From Prorocentrum cordatum (taxonomy: Eukaryota > Sar > Dinophyceae > Prorocentrales > Prorocentraceae), in NCBI GenBank assembly GCA_963575745.1, contig CAUYUJ010018052.1, positions 12,501 through 76,500 on the forward strand: 64,000 nucleotides of DNA, written 5' to 3'. The notes beneath the pieces are model-generated. The model saw only the letters and a list, made by a program, of their open reading frames with translations, did not search any database and was not told the DNA's origin. Shown here one piece after another: positions 11,191-21,345 of the stretch. Numbering within the stretch: position 1 is the first letter of the stretch; each line of letters opens with the position of its first letter. Both the position numbers and the translations under genes were made by a program.

Positions 11191-11994
11191 CTAGGACCCC
11201 TACAGAGGCAAGCTCTGATTGAGGAATGTGTGCTCCCCTGCACGCTGGTCTACGCATTACGTTGGAGGGCGTGGAGAGCAGATTGGGTCTCCGCCCACCC
11301 TCGAAAGAGGAAGGGACAGGGACAGAGGCTCGCTGATTGAAGCATGAAGGCGCCCCAAATGGTAAATTGGGATCTGGGAGCCCGAATATAACCCACGCCC
11401 TATCCGACGGTCCCCCCGACGCCGTCTCCGACACCGTCATTATCCTGCGCCGTCTCCGCTCCGCGACGCCTTTCGCTGCGGTCTACCCGACGCCCTCCCC
11501 GAGGCCCTTCCCAACGCATCACCCGACACCCTACCCGACGCTCTGCCCGACGCCCTGCCCGACGCCCTATGCGATGCCCTACGAACCGGCCCCAAGAGAC
11601 TCCACGCCTAACGACCGGTGGGCACGCCTTGAGAAGCTCAAGACGTCGGACGCTTCGGGGAGAGAGGGGAGGAGGGAGGGGAGGAGGGAGGGGCGAGAAG
11701 AGGGGAGGGGGGCTAGAGGGAAGGAGGGAAGAGGGGAGGAGGGGGGTGGGAGGAGGGAGGGGGGAGGGAGGGGCCCAAAATTGGGCACAGCGAGCGCAGG
11801 AGCCGGGCGCCGGCCGGGACCCCGATAGCCCTCCCAGACGCGAGGGTCGCCTTGGCTCTGCTCGGCAGGGCCCCTCCCTGGAGTCCCGACCCTCTCCCCG
11901 CGGGGCCAGAGATCCGGCGAGCGGGGCGGCGCCAGACAAGCACTGGATGGTGGGCGTGGTTTCCAACGCCGCCATCATAAGCAGGAGGGGCGAG
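11191..11994. repeat. Unassigned sequence with CGACGCCCT repeats and a GGGAGG tract
   Basis: 11191-11480 shows no gene. 11485-11580 is a short minisatellite near CCCGACGCCCT. 11655-11775 is a G-rich GGGAGG tract. 11776-11994 is GC-rich and unassigned. The open frames across this stretch follow from composition and show no domain. Confidence 0.6.
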
Positions 11995-12163
11995 GGTCCT
12001 CCTCCTCCTCCTCCTCCTCCTCCTCTCACCTCCTCCTCCTCCTCTCTCCTCCACTCCTCCTTCCTCCTCCTCCCTCCTCCTCTTCCTCCTCCTCCTCCTC
12101 CTCCTCCCCCTCCTCCTCCTCCTCCTCCTCCTCCTCCTCCTCCTCCTCCCGTCCTCCTCCTCC
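11995..12163. repeat. CCT tract
   Basis: About 165 bp of CTC/CCT triplets with a few interruptions, directly before the first copy of the 150-bp direct repeat. Confidence 0.95.
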
Positions 12164-12606
12164 TGGAAGCACACCTGCACGTGCGGCCCAGAAGGGGGAA
12201 AAAGAAGGGGCGGGAACGGGGGGCGGGGGACGGAGGGCGGACGGAGGGCGGAGAGGTCCTGTCGTCGTGGCCTAGGTGTGGCTGCCAACAGGTCGCACCC
12301 GACGAGGAGCGCCGTGCAACCGCGACCCCGGCACCCATCCCTTTTTAAGATGGACGGCCACCGGGGTCAGGCGTGTGAGGGCGCCGTCCAACCTTGAAAC
12401 AAGTGTACACCCCCACGGTCTGCGGGCAACGGCCCCTGACCCAGACCGGGGGGGAATGGAAGCACACCTGCACGTGCGGCCCAGAAGGGGGAAAAAGAAG
12501 GGGCGGGAACGGGGGGCGGGGGACGGAGGGCGGACGGAGGGCGGAGAGGTCCTGTCGTCGTGGCCTAGGTGTGGCTGCCAACAGGTCGCACCCGACGAGG
12601 AGCGCC
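12164..12606 (+). repeat. Exact 150-bp direct repeat, two copies
   Basis: 12164-12313 and 12457-12606 appear identical over 150 bp, starting TGGAAGCACACC and ending GAGGAGCGCC, with an offset of 293 bp. The 143-bp spacer is unique. The lack of divergence implies a recent duplication or gene conversion. No coding function is recognised. Confidence 0.9.
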
Positions 12607-13200
12607 ATGAGGCCTTGCCAGGGACAGGAGGGGCGGTCCGGGCAGGGCGCCCGAAGCCTCGAGAACAGTTAGGAGCACTCGAGACAAGCCAGCGCTTGGG
12701 CGCTGTATCCCGTTCCGGTTGTCCGTGGACCCGGAGCTGAGTGATGGGCCGTCCCCCGCGCCCCTCGTCTTTGGCCGCACCCTGGTTCCGCGGGATGTCC
12801 TGATGCAGGGCGTTTTCGCGGCCCCAGCCGATGTCGCAGGTATACTGCGGGATCAGGAGGAACTAGTTAACCGTCCCATTATCAGGTGTGTAGGAGGAAG
12901 GGGGGGGGGGAGACAGGGCCAGGCGATGTAGAAGGCGACGAACAGGTCGTACCCGAAGAACAGCGCCAAGAGGCCTTGCCAGGGACAGGAGGGGCGGTTA
13001 GGGCGGGCACCCTGGACGGCGGGGGAGCGTTCGGGGCAAGTCAGCGCCTGGGGCGCTGCATTCTGGTCCAGTTGTCTGTGGACCCGGAGCTGCGTGCTGG
13101 GCCGTCCCCGCGCCCCTCGCCTTTGGCCACCTCCCGCTTCCGCTGGAACTCCTGATGCAGGGCGTTTTCGCGGTCCCAGTCGATGTAGACGTCCGCGTTC
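12575..13200. repeat. Diverged ~260-bp direct duplication
   Basis: The segment from about 12575 to 12842 recurs at about 12935-13188. Shared landmarks are AGGCCTTGCCAGGGACAGG, GACCCGGAGCTG and CTGATGCAGGGCGTTTTCGCGG. On the minus strand the second copy is open (WDRENALHQEFQRKREVAKGEGRG) and could derive from an exon, but no family is recognised and the copies differ by indels. Confidence 0.75.
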
Positions 13201-13555
13201 CGGGACCAGGTACCCACATCGTAGCGGCTGCGAAAAATATTCAAACATCAGATCGTCGAAAATCCGGGGTGCTCGCGGTTTTCGGGTCATAGCTCGGGCC
13301 TCCAATAGCCACTCTGGACGACTCGGGCGCCCCGGGAACGCCCTCGACGAGGCGCAGACGCTGAAAACCGCCCCGAGGCTGCAACACCTCCGGGAGCTTG
13401 CGAAAGCGATCGAAAACCAGCGCCGCCAGCCAGCACCGCCAGCCAGCGCCCCCCTCCTCCTCCTCCTCCTCCTCCTCCTCCTCCTCCTCCTCCTCCTCCT
13501 CCTCCTCCTCCTCCTCCTCCCCCTCCCCCCTGACGCGCGCCGCCGGCCCGCGCCA
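13201..13555. repeat. Unassigned sequence and CCT tract
   Basis: 13201-13450 is unassigned. 13452-13530 is a pure CCT triplet tract. The minus strand encodes poly-Glu/Arg/Gly here only by composition. Confidence 0.85.
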
Positions 13556-13559
13556 CTGC

Positions 13560-13940
13560 GGGGGGCCACATGCGAACCCTACCCCTACCCCCCCACGATT
13601 TCCCAGGGGAGGGCGGGGTTCACTACGTTCGAGAGCTCCCGAGCGAAGTGAACACCACCCTCCCCTCAGAAGTCGTGGGGGGTAGGGTTGTGTTGCATCC
13701 TCGGGGGACCTTGTCTGTCCCGTCGCGGCCCTGTCCGCGTCGAATCCGTGTCGAATCCACGTCGGACGTGTCGGATCCGGGTCGAATCCGCGTCGAATCC
13801 GCATCGAATCCACGCCAAATCCGCGTCGAGTCCGCACCGAGCACGCGTCGGGCCCCCCAAAAGACACCAATTTTGGGGACAGGCGAGGTCCCCCGAAGAC
13901 GCAACAGAAGGTCGGGGTAGGGTTCGCATGTGGCCCCCTA
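13560..13940. mobile_element. Foldback element with nested inverted repeats
   Basis: The ends are inverted: GGGGCCACATGCGAACCC near 13560 and its reverse complement near 13917-13940. Inside, 13590-13690 is a near-perfect palindrome of about 100 bp centred on GAGAGCTC (about 13640). A second inverted pair lies at about 13692-13723 and 13875-13905. Between those is an 11-12 bp GTCGAATCCGC minisatellite (13738-13850). No transposase is present. The structure fits a non-autonomous foldback or MITE-like element. Confidence 0.7.
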
Positions 13941-13954
13941 GCTGCGCTCATACG

Positions 13955-14460
13955 CCTCTTTTGAAGGGCCCCAGGACACACAAATAAATACACACAAATA
14001 AAAAGATTCCCCATATTTTCCCATATTTTCTGGGTTTTTGTCTTCCAACCCACTTCCCATATTTTCCCATGTTTTCCAAGGAATCGAGGATCAATTGTGT
14101 CTGTGTGTGTTTTTTCCCCTCCTGATCTTTCCAAGGCGACGGCGCCCCGAGGCTGGAAGACCCTCTGGGCACCTGCGGAGGCCAAAGGGGGCCCTGGGAC
14201 ACACAAATACATACGCACAACTAAAAATAATATTTTCCAATATTTTCCAACATTTTCAAAACAAAATATTTTCCAAACGAAATATTTTCCAATACTTTTA
14301 CACATAATACACACAACTAAATACACACAAATATTTTCCAATCTTTTTGGGGCTTTTGCCTTCCCCCCCACTTCCCATATCTTCCCATCTTTTCTGGGGA
14401 ATCGACGATTCATGGTGTCTGTGTGCTTCTTTCCCTCCTGAAAAGGCGCCCGAAAGCCAG
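13955..14460. repeat. AT-richer direct duplication (~215 bp, two copies)
   Basis: Both copies run from a GGACACACAAATA segment through CATATTTTCCCAT and a GGGGCTTTTGCCTTCC- or GGGTTTTTGTCTTCC-like segment to an AATCGA.GAT...GTGTCTGTGTG segment. The first is about 13970-14150 and the second about 14195-14440, the second enlarged by TATTTTCCAA repeats. No coding signal. The AT-rich character stands out from the GC-rich surroundings. Confidence 0.75.
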
Positions 14461-15017
14461 CGCCGCCAGCCGGTCGGATCGCCTACACGGAGCCCACGAG
14501 AGACGCACGCACCCAACCGCGTGCACGGGCACGGTCCAGCCGCGCGCCCAGTCCGCGAGACCAACCACGTACTGTCAGCCTGTGGGGGGGTGCACGATCC
14601 CCTCGGTGGCGCCAGCGGCGACCCCCTGGCGCGCGTGGTAAAAACAGGGTTTCGCGCCCCGCGGGGTCCATTCATCAGCCAAGGGGGGGCGGGCTTTTGT
14701 GGATCACAAGCTGCCATCATCGCGCGCACAGTCCGCGAGGCCAACCATGTGAGACGAGCGTTCGCGCAACGCGTACTCTCGAAACCAGCGTGGATTCATG
14801 TAATTACGTGTACGTCCTTCCTACTTTCGCTCCCGATCGTCGGAGGCTGTGCTCCCCCCGCCCTGAGGAGAACAGCTATCGTGTTGGGAGGAGGGGGTTG
14901 GGAGGATGAAGGGCATGAGCAATAGCATCCGGATGCAATGACCGGTACCTTCGGCCGCCTACGGGTGAGGATATCCCCATTTCGCCCAACCCTATCCTCC
15001 CCACCTGATGATTATCA
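14461..15017. other. Unassigned stretch
   Basis: GC-rich, mixed-composition sequence with two related CGCGC.CAGTCCGCGAGaCCAACCA-type segments (about 14550 and 14725). No domain was recognised in any frame. Confidence 0.4.
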
Positions 15018-15043
15018 TTAAGTCGGGCCTGTCCCTCTACAGG
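15018..15043 (+). repeat. Solo terminal inverted repeat of the TTAAGTCGGG family
   Basis: Reads TTAAGTCGGGCCTGTCCC followed by TCTACAGG. The same 25-26 nt module occurs at 19628-19653 (minus), 22335-22360 (plus), 25324-25348 (minus), and at both ends of the element at 25506-25667. Here only one end was found. Confidence 0.85.
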
Positions 15044-15184
15044 GAGAATATTCAAAAATCCCACCAGCCCTCTGGGCGTCGGTGGTTTAGGGAGTTTCCT
15101 CTTCCACCCCTCCTTCTTCCCCTTCGGGGAAGGGTTCACCCCTCCCCCTACCCCCTCCCCATGGACCTGGACAGGGGGTTTCGC

Positions 15185-15957
15185 GAGGTGTCGGAGCGTC
15201 TATGATGGCCCAAGTTGGCTCCAGGAGGGCCTCAGAGAGCCCTAGATAGCCTCCAAGATGGCTCAAGATAGCGCAAGATGCCTCGAGATAGCTCCCAAGA
15301 TGCTCCAAGACGCTCCAAGACGGCACCAAGACGGCTCCAAGTGTCTAAAAGAGCTCCCCGAGGGTGCCCCCAAGAAGCCAATTTTGCGTTAGCGCCTTTG
15401 CGCTTACAATGCCCACCCGAGGCTTCAACATAGCTCCAAGATGGCCCAAGATAGCCCCAACAGGGGCCCAAGAGAGCCCCAAGACGGCCCCAGGAGCGCC
15501 CAAGAGCGCTCCAAGAGCGCCCCAAGAGCGCTCCAAGAGGCGACTTGGGGGGCTCCCCAGGGGCGACGCTACGTGAAGCTCCAGTAGATGGACAATCTAT
15601 TCGAACCCTCTCACATTCGAGGAAGATTCTAAATCACCCCCGCGCCCCCGACATCAATGTTGATTTCAGTAAAGGCGGTGCTTTGGGGTTCGAATATTTC
15701 TGTCCACTCACGCCCCCCCGTCGCCACGCCATCAATATTAATTTCGGGGGGTCGGGGGGGCATCTTGGGCCACAGGGTTCGAATATAATGTCCATGTAAG
15801 GTCCCTCCTTTTGTGATCGATGTTCTCCAAACGGGCCTCAAGAGACGTCTTGGACCCTCCTCTCGGGCCCTGCGCGCGGGCGGGCGGGGCGCCGCACGCC
15901 CGCCCGCAGGGCCAAAGAGCCCACCAAAACGCCCCAAGAGAGCTCCAAGACGCCACC
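15185..15957. repeat. CCAAGA minisatellite and a ~90-bp imperfect duplication
   Basis: 15200-15540 is another block of the CCCAAGA(G/C) minisatellite with AAGATGGC and AGCTCCAAGA variants. 15640-15800 holds two imperfect copies of a segment with CATCAAT.TT.ATTTC and GGTTCGAATAT about 100 bp apart. No gene. Confidence 0.8.
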
Positions 15958-16305
15958 AGGAGGAGGAGGAATCGGAGTAAGAGGAGGAGGAGGAGGAGGA
16001 GGAGGAGGAGGAGGAGGAGGAGGAGGAGGAGGAGGAGGAGGAGGAGGAGGAGGAGGAGGAGGAGGAATCGGAGTAAGAGGAGGAGAGGAGGAGGAGGAGG
16101 GAAGTGAGTAAGAGGAGGAGGATAAGGAGGAGGAGGAGTAAGGAGGAGTAGGAGGATGAGGAGGAGGAGGAGGATGAGAAGGAGGAGGAATCGGAGTAGA
16201 GGAGGAGGAGGAGAGGAGGAGGAGGAGGAGGAGGAGGAGGAGGAGGAGGAGGAGGAGGAGGAGAAGGAGGAGGAGGAGGAGGAGGAGGAGGAGGAGGAGG
16301 AGGAG
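15958..16305. repeat. GGA tract
   Basis: About 350 bp of GGA triplets with several AATCGGAGTAAGAGG interruptions, which suggest that the tract grew by duplication of larger segments. Confidence 0.95.
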
Positions 16306-17472
16306 AACAGCTGCCGATGGTCGGCGCTCTTCGTTCGAGAGCCTGATGCAGGATGTGCTGGTGGGGATTTTTTCAGCGGCTCCGAGGCAACGGACAGGGA
16401 GCGGAAGCGGCGTCCGGGACACGGTACGGGGCTAATTTGCGAGACAATTCGCCGCCAACCAGAGTCGGCGGACAAAGCTCGCACCAGCAAGAAAGGCTCG
16501 CAGTTGAAGTACACAGAACAAAATGAACTAAATTCAACAGGCACAGGCCGGCCGGCCCGCTCACAAAGCAGCCACGAGGCTGAAGAGAAGCTGACGCTGC
16601 AGGTGACCTGACCCAGAGAGCACGTGGACGTGCACAGACAAAATGTCTTGAATACGGTGCCAGCCACCATCTGAGACGTGAACCGGGTAACCAAGCCCGT
16701 CAAGAGACAAAACCAGGATGACCAGGACCGTCCATCTGAGTGGAGGCAAGTGGGAGGCCGGTGGAGTGAGTCGCCTGTGGGGCGCCAGACTCCAAACGCC
16801 CACGACGACGTCTGCAAGCCAGGGAGCAGCTGTCGCGGAACTTGGTGCAGCGCACTGGCCGGAAGCTGGTGGATGAGCATGGGGTGCTCTGCCTGCTGCG
16901 GAAGGCTGGGCCACTCCGTGGCGACCCAACACCCGAGAGACTACCCCACCGTGCATGGGGGAAACAAGCGACTGTGGGCCACGCAGCGAGTGCCGGCACG
17001 GCGCCAGGCCTCAGAGAGGGGGGGGAGGGCCCGCAGGCTTGGGACGCACCGCCAGCGGGGGGAGTGAGGGGGGGCGGCACTGGTGGTAGTGCTGTCTTCT
17101 GCGGTGTCATAGGGCGAAGCGCCCGGGGAGCAGCACTGAGGACACGGGGGCCAGGAGGCAAGTCTGGCCCAGTCCGCCGCTTGGCACTGCCCCCCGGACC
17201 CGTGACCCTACACGCACCACGAGGTCCGCCAGGGCCGAAGCAAACTCCGCTGAGAGTGAGGAGCCAGACCACGAGTAGCGCGGAACACGGGCGGCCCTGG
17301 GAGGGGGAGGCAACCACCCCGACGTCTGATAGCACGTCTGGCAGGCCCCGAGGCCGAGGACGGGGGACACCCGCCAGGCCCGAGAGGGGAGAGGCGAGGG
17401 GAAGCACCGCCTCACCCCCCGGCCTGGCCCCGAATCCGAAGGCCAGGGGCCATGGTTATCTATTGGGTCATT
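16306..17472. other. Unassigned ~1.2 kb
   Basis: Mixed composition, no tandem repeat and no domain recognised. Both strands have open frames of about 220-235 codons (minus 17407-16700, plus 16842-17513). They overlap each other, show no family similarity and have composition-driven Pro/Gly/Arg content. A host exon cannot be excluded. Confidence 0.35.
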
Positions 17473-17700
17473 CTCGGGGGTCGCAGCTAATCGCCGCAAT
17501 GATCTCTCTTTAATCTCCTCGGGGGTCGCAGCTAATCGCCGCCGAGATCTCTCTTTAATCACCTCGAGGGTCGCAGCTAATCGCCGCTATGATCTCTATT
17601 TGATGGTTGGTGTGTCCGGTTGCGGTCCCTTTCATTGACTCGGGGGTCGCTGCTAATCGCCGCTCGTCTCTATTTGGTGGCACGTGTGTCCCCTGATCCC
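17473..17700 (+). repeat. 45-bp tandem repeat
   Basis: CTCGGGGGTCGCAGCTAATC starts at 17473, 17518 and 17563 (period 45), with diverged copies at about 17639 and 18300. A truncated copy runs into the CAG array near 18436. Each unit ends with TGATCTCTxTTTxAT. Confidence 0.9.
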
Positions 17701-18424
17701 AGCGCTGCAACTGACGCCGCGGGTTCCAACTTAGCTTCCCACATCCCGGCAATGCGCCGGAGCATGTGGATCTCTATTGATTGGATGGTGCCTCCGCCTC
17801 CGCTGAACCGACAGCACCAGGATGCAAGAGTACCTGAGCCCCAGAGGGCGGACCGAGCCCAAACGGCAGACACCCCAGGGAGGACAGCGCCGGGATGCAA
17901 GCGCCCCAGGAGCACCCGCGGGACACACACACACACACGCACACACACACACACACACACACGCACACACACACAGATCCCATTGCAGTCACAGATCACG
18001 TTGGGCCCCGCTGCCACCTGCCACATTTTGCTGGGCGGGAAGGAGCTGCTGCCAGTGTCCACCCTTCACGCACCTGCACTCAGCGCTGCAACTGATGACA
18101 GTGGGCGCCGTGAAGACGAAGCGTGCACGGGGGGGTGGCGAATGACGGCCCTTGGTTGCCAGAACTGGGATGCAAGAGTGCCTTGAGCCCCCGTGGGAGG
18201 CCCCGGGCCCGTGGTTCCGGCAGGCCCCCGCGTGCGTCCAGGGTCGCTTGGTGGTCCCCCGGGGTCGCAACAGACCGTCGCTGATGTTTGTGCTCCAATC
18301 CTCGGGGGATCGCAGCTAATCGCCGCTGTGATCACTATTTGATGGTTGGTGTCTCCTATGATGGTCCTCCATGGTCGCAGCAAGCCGCGGCTGATGTGCA
18401 ATTGCAGTGTGATCAGACAGCGGG
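17701..18424. repeat. Unassigned sequence with a CA tract
   Basis: 17925-17975 is a CA dinucleotide tract. A segment with GATGCAAGAGT.CCT(T)GAGCCCC occurs near 17820 and again near 18170. Otherwise there is no recognisable feature apart from the 45-bp repeat copy at 18300. Confidence 0.7.
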
Positions 18425-18651
18425 GGGGGGTTGGACTTCGGGGGTCGCAGCTGCGGCTGCGGCGGCTGCTGCTGCAGTTGGTGCTGCTGTGGCTGCTGTA
18501 TAGCTGTAGCTGTTGCTGCAGCTGCGGCAGCTGCGGCTGCTGCTGCTCCTGTTGCTGCTGCAGCTGCAGCAGCTGCTGCGGCTGCTGTTGCTGCTGCCGC
18601 CGCCGCTGCCGCTGCTGCGGCTGCTGCTGCTGCAGCTGCGGCTGCGGCTGC

Positions 18652-18726
<75 letters not shown>

Positions 18727-18730
18727 GCGG
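18425..18730. repeat. CTG/CAG-rich array
   Basis: GCTGCGGCTGCTG-like triplets run into a pure CTG tract at about 18655-18725. The minus strand would read poly-Gln/Ala. The open frames extend downstream of the spliced-leader relics at 19456-19503, so a retrocopied Ala/Gly-rich gene may underlie the expansion, but no natural protein is visible. Confidence 0.9.
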
Positions 18731-19455
18731 CCGCCGCAGCTGCCGCCGCCGCCGCGGCGGCACCCGCGGCGCCAAGCGGCGCCCGCGGCGCAGGAGCCGG
18801 GGGGGGGCGCCGCCAGCGCGGCCGCGGCTCCAGCGGCGCCCGCGGCGCCCCCGCAGCGCCAGCGGCGCCCGCGGCGCAGGGGAGCCCGGGGGGGGCGGCC
18901 GCCCGGGGGGCGGCCGCGGCTCCAGCTGCGCCCGGGCGCCCGCGGGCCCGCGGCGCCCGCGGCGCCCGCGGGCGCCGCGGCGCCCACGGCGCCCGCGACA
19001 CAGGGGAGCCCGGGGGGGGGCGGCCGCCGGCGGCGGCCGCGGGCTCCAGCGGCGCCCGTGGCGGCGGCGCCGGCGGCGCCCGCGGCGCCAGCAGCACCCG
19101 CGGCACGTGCGCAGGGGAACCCGGGGGGGCGGCCGCCGGCGGCGGCCGCGGCTCCAGCGGCGCCCGCGGCGCCGCGGCGCCCGCGGCACCCGCGCGCCAG
19201 CGGCGCCTGCGGCGCCCGCGGCGCCAGCGGCGGCGCGGCGCCAGGGCGGCCGCGCGCGCCCGCGGCGCCCGCGGCGCCCGCCCGCGGCGCCTGCGGCGCC
19301 CGCGGCGCCTGCGGCGCCCGCGGCGCGGGGAGCCCGGGGGGCGGCCGCCGGGGGCGGCCGCGGCTCCAGCTGCGCCCGCGGCGCCGGCGGCGCCCGCGGC
19401 CCCACCGCCGAGCGCCATCACCCGGGCCCGAGCGCCGCACCTGAGCGGGGGCGGG
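18731..19455 (-). repeat. GC-rich GGCGCCCGCGGCGCC repeat, possibly an expanded retrocopy
   Basis: About 680 bp of almost pure G+C built from GGCGCC and GCGGCGCCCGCGG palindromic units. Downstream (minus) of the spliced-leader relics there is an ATG at about 19418-19416 followed by MALGGG and Gly/Ala repeats. The open frame then runs over 300 codons in low-complexity Ala/Arg/Pro. I read it as repeat growth inside an old retrocopy rather than a working gene. Confidence 0.7.
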
Positions 19456-19503
19456 CTCGAGCCGAGACGGCTTGAGCCAAAGGCTTGAGCCATAGGCTAC
19501 GGG
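19456..19503 (-). other. Three stacked spliced-leader relics
   Basis: Minus strand, outermost first. 19503-19484 reads CCCGTAGCCTATGGCTCAAG, nearly the whole leader with two bases lost. 19483-19471 reads CCTTTGGCTCAAG. 19470-19456 reads CCGTCTCGGCTCGAG, which differs from CCATTTTGGCTCAAG by four transitions. The inner two start exactly after the internal AG of the leader, as expected if each new trans-splicing used that AG as acceptor. Successive relics are increasingly decayed, consistent with three rounds of retroposition. The third call is the least certain. Confidence 0.8.
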
Positions 19504-19829
19504 CTGGTGGGGGCACGCGAAGCGTCAAGAATAGTCAAAAAACAAGTTTGGGACGATGTTTGGACCATTTTTGAATACTTAAAAATACTTGTTGACTGTT
19601 CTTAATTTGTCGTCGATCCAAAATCGGCCTGTAGGGGGACAGGCCCGACTTAAGATTGCCTCCCTGACGCCCCAGTCCTCCGAGAGGTGCACGAATGCGC
19701 CCTCGCAGCCAGGGGGCCCGCTCGGCGGCCGCGTGGCGAAGCCCGGCGTGTAGCCCGTCACGCCGTCGAAGACGGAGACGAACGGCGCGGCCCCGGCGGA
19801 GCGTGCCACCACCGTGGGGGAACACGAGG
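19504..19829. other. Unassigned stretch with one MITE-type end
   Basis: Contains the inverted TTAAGTCGGG-family end at 19628-19653. Its inner side (to about 19530) is AT-rich with GTCGATCCAAAATCGG, resembling the interior of the 25.5-kb element, so this is probably a truncated copy. Nothing else is recognised. Confidence 0.6.
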
Positions 19830-19913
19830 AGGAGGAGGAGGAGGAGGAGGAGGGGGAGGAGGAGGAGGAGGAGGAGGAGGAGGAGGAGGAGGAGGAGGAG
19901 GACGACGACGACG

Positions 19914-19944
<31 letters not shown>

Positions 19945-20200
19945 TGACGACGACGGCTCAGGATGTGTGGGAGCACGTATAGGGGACCCAACAACGACAG
20001 AAACACAACAGCTTGGAGATCCGCGCGGATTTCTTGGACCGGCGCTGGGGCGCGCCCTGGCGGCGCCCGGGCGCCGCGTCCAGCGCCGACCCCAGAAATC
20101 GGCGCGAACCTCCGAGTTTTCATGTTCCGTCCTGCCATTGAAGACGTAAGACTCAGGTTCGGGGTACTCGGGTTGGCCTGACGGGGCCATCATGAAAACG
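19830..20200. repeat. GGA/GAC tract and dispersed GC-rich module
   Basis: 19830-19900 is GGA, grading into GACGAG to about 19960. 20020-20150 has GCGCGGATTTCTTGGACC, a GGCGCGCC-rich stretch, CAGCGCCGACCCC and GAGTTTTCATG. It parallels the module at 9001-9135. Confidence 0.75.
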
Positions 20201-20329
20201 ATGAGACCCGAGTTGAAATTTCACGCGACCTCCCGCCGCAAACATCCCACGAAAACGGGACCGTCAAAACCCAAGACGCGCTCGTCAAAACGCAGGCCTC
20301 CTAGATGGGCTCGGAGTAGATGGGGTCGG

Positions 20330-20480
20330 AGGACCGCGCCGCACCGCCGATCAATCGGCGATGCACCGGCAATCCATCATCGACGTCGGCGATGCATCGG
20401 CGACGTCGACAGGAAGCCAATCGGGCTCCACATCGAGCCGCATCGGCGATGCATCGGCGATGCGGCGTGATCCTCCGACC
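20330..20480. repeat. GGCGATGCATCGGCGA palindromic repeat
   Basis: Short units around CGGCGATGCATCGGCGA, each a small palindrome around GATGCATC, recur at least five times over 150 bp. No coding signal. Confidence 0.85.
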
Positions 20481-20515
20481 CCATCCTCTTGGACGCCATC
20501 TGGGAGGCCTGCAGT

Positions 20516-20700
20516 AGGGGCGCTGAAGAAGGAACCCTTTTCGTTGGGGAGGGACTTGGTGTTCCTCGACTGCTTCACAGTTTGCCAGGGGTGTTCCTGA
20601 GATTTCCCATGGGGAATCGAAGTTCAGCTTATGAGCACAAGGGACCTCGTTCCCTATCTAGGGCTCCTTGGGTCAACGCCCCCACCGTAGAGTCGGGACG
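20516..20700 (+). repeat. ~180-bp diverged direct repeat, copy 1
   Basis: Runs from CTGAAGAAGGAACCCTTTTC through a GAATCGAAGTT region to TCAACGCC..CACCGTAGAGTCGGG. Copy 2 is at 21173-21345 with many substitutions. The two copies flank the 11-bp minisatellite at 20855-21012. Confidence 0.85.
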
Positions 20701-20854
20701 GCCAAGAAGGGGGTGTCCAAGAGGGGGGGGTGCAAATCATGACCGGCGGCATGTGCGCGGCCCAGCGGGAGGGCCAGGGACGTAATGAAACAAGAAGAGT
20801 TAGATGCTCATTCTGGGGACCTTCCTGGAGCCACACGCTCCACTCGTGCGTCGA

Positions 20855-21012
20855 AGCTGCGTCGAAGCTGAGTAGAACCTGAGTCGAACCTGAGTCGAAC
20901 CTGAGTCGAATCTGAGTCGAATCTGTGTCGAACCTGAGTCGAACCTGAGTCGAACCTGAGTCGAATCTGAGTCGAATCTGTGTCGAACCTGTGTCGAACC
21001 TGAGTCGAACCT
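20855..21012 (+). repeat. 11-bp tandem repeat GAGTCGAACCT
   Basis: About 14 units of GAGTCGAACCT, with variants GAGTCGAATCT and GTGTCGAACCT. The core TCGAAYC resembles the GTCGAATCCGC units inside the foldback element at 13738-13850, so the two arrays may be related. Confidence 0.95.
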
Positions 21013-21172
21013 GAGTCGCACAGATCCATTAGGTGGGCTCCAGGAAGGCCCCCAAAACGAGCATCGAAGAAGGGGCGCCATGGAATCTGGGGAACTCTCG
21101 TGGCCCACGCCATGATTATCCCCCCCCCTAGTCATCACCCCCCTCTTTTCCGCCCCCGATACAGTCGGGGCC

Positions 21173-21345
21173 CTGAAGAAGGAACCCTTTTCGTTGGGGT
21201 GGGGCTCCGTGTTCCTTGATAGTTTCGCAGCTTGCCTTAGGTTTTCCTTAGGTCTTCGATGCGAAATCGAAGTCTAACTTGTGGACAATAGGGGCCTCGT
21301 TCCTTATCCAGGGTTCCTTAGGTCAACGCCCCGACTGTAGAGCCC
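21173..21345 (+). repeat. ~180-bp diverged direct repeat, copy 2
   Basis: Second copy of the 20516-20700 module, starting at CTGAAGAAGGAACCC and ending TCAACGCCCCGACTGTAGAG. Confidence 0.85.

Noticed and set aside
15255-15275. GATGGCTCAAGATAG, similar to the end of the spliced leader
   Set aside because: It is a variant of the local AAGATGGCTCC minisatellite and lacks the rest of the leader.
18066-19493. 475-codon frame with poly-Gln and Ala/Arg-rich parts behind spliced-leader relics
   Set aside because: The leader relics are real, but the protein is repeat translation in three overlapping frames, so it is annotated as repeat and not as a gene.
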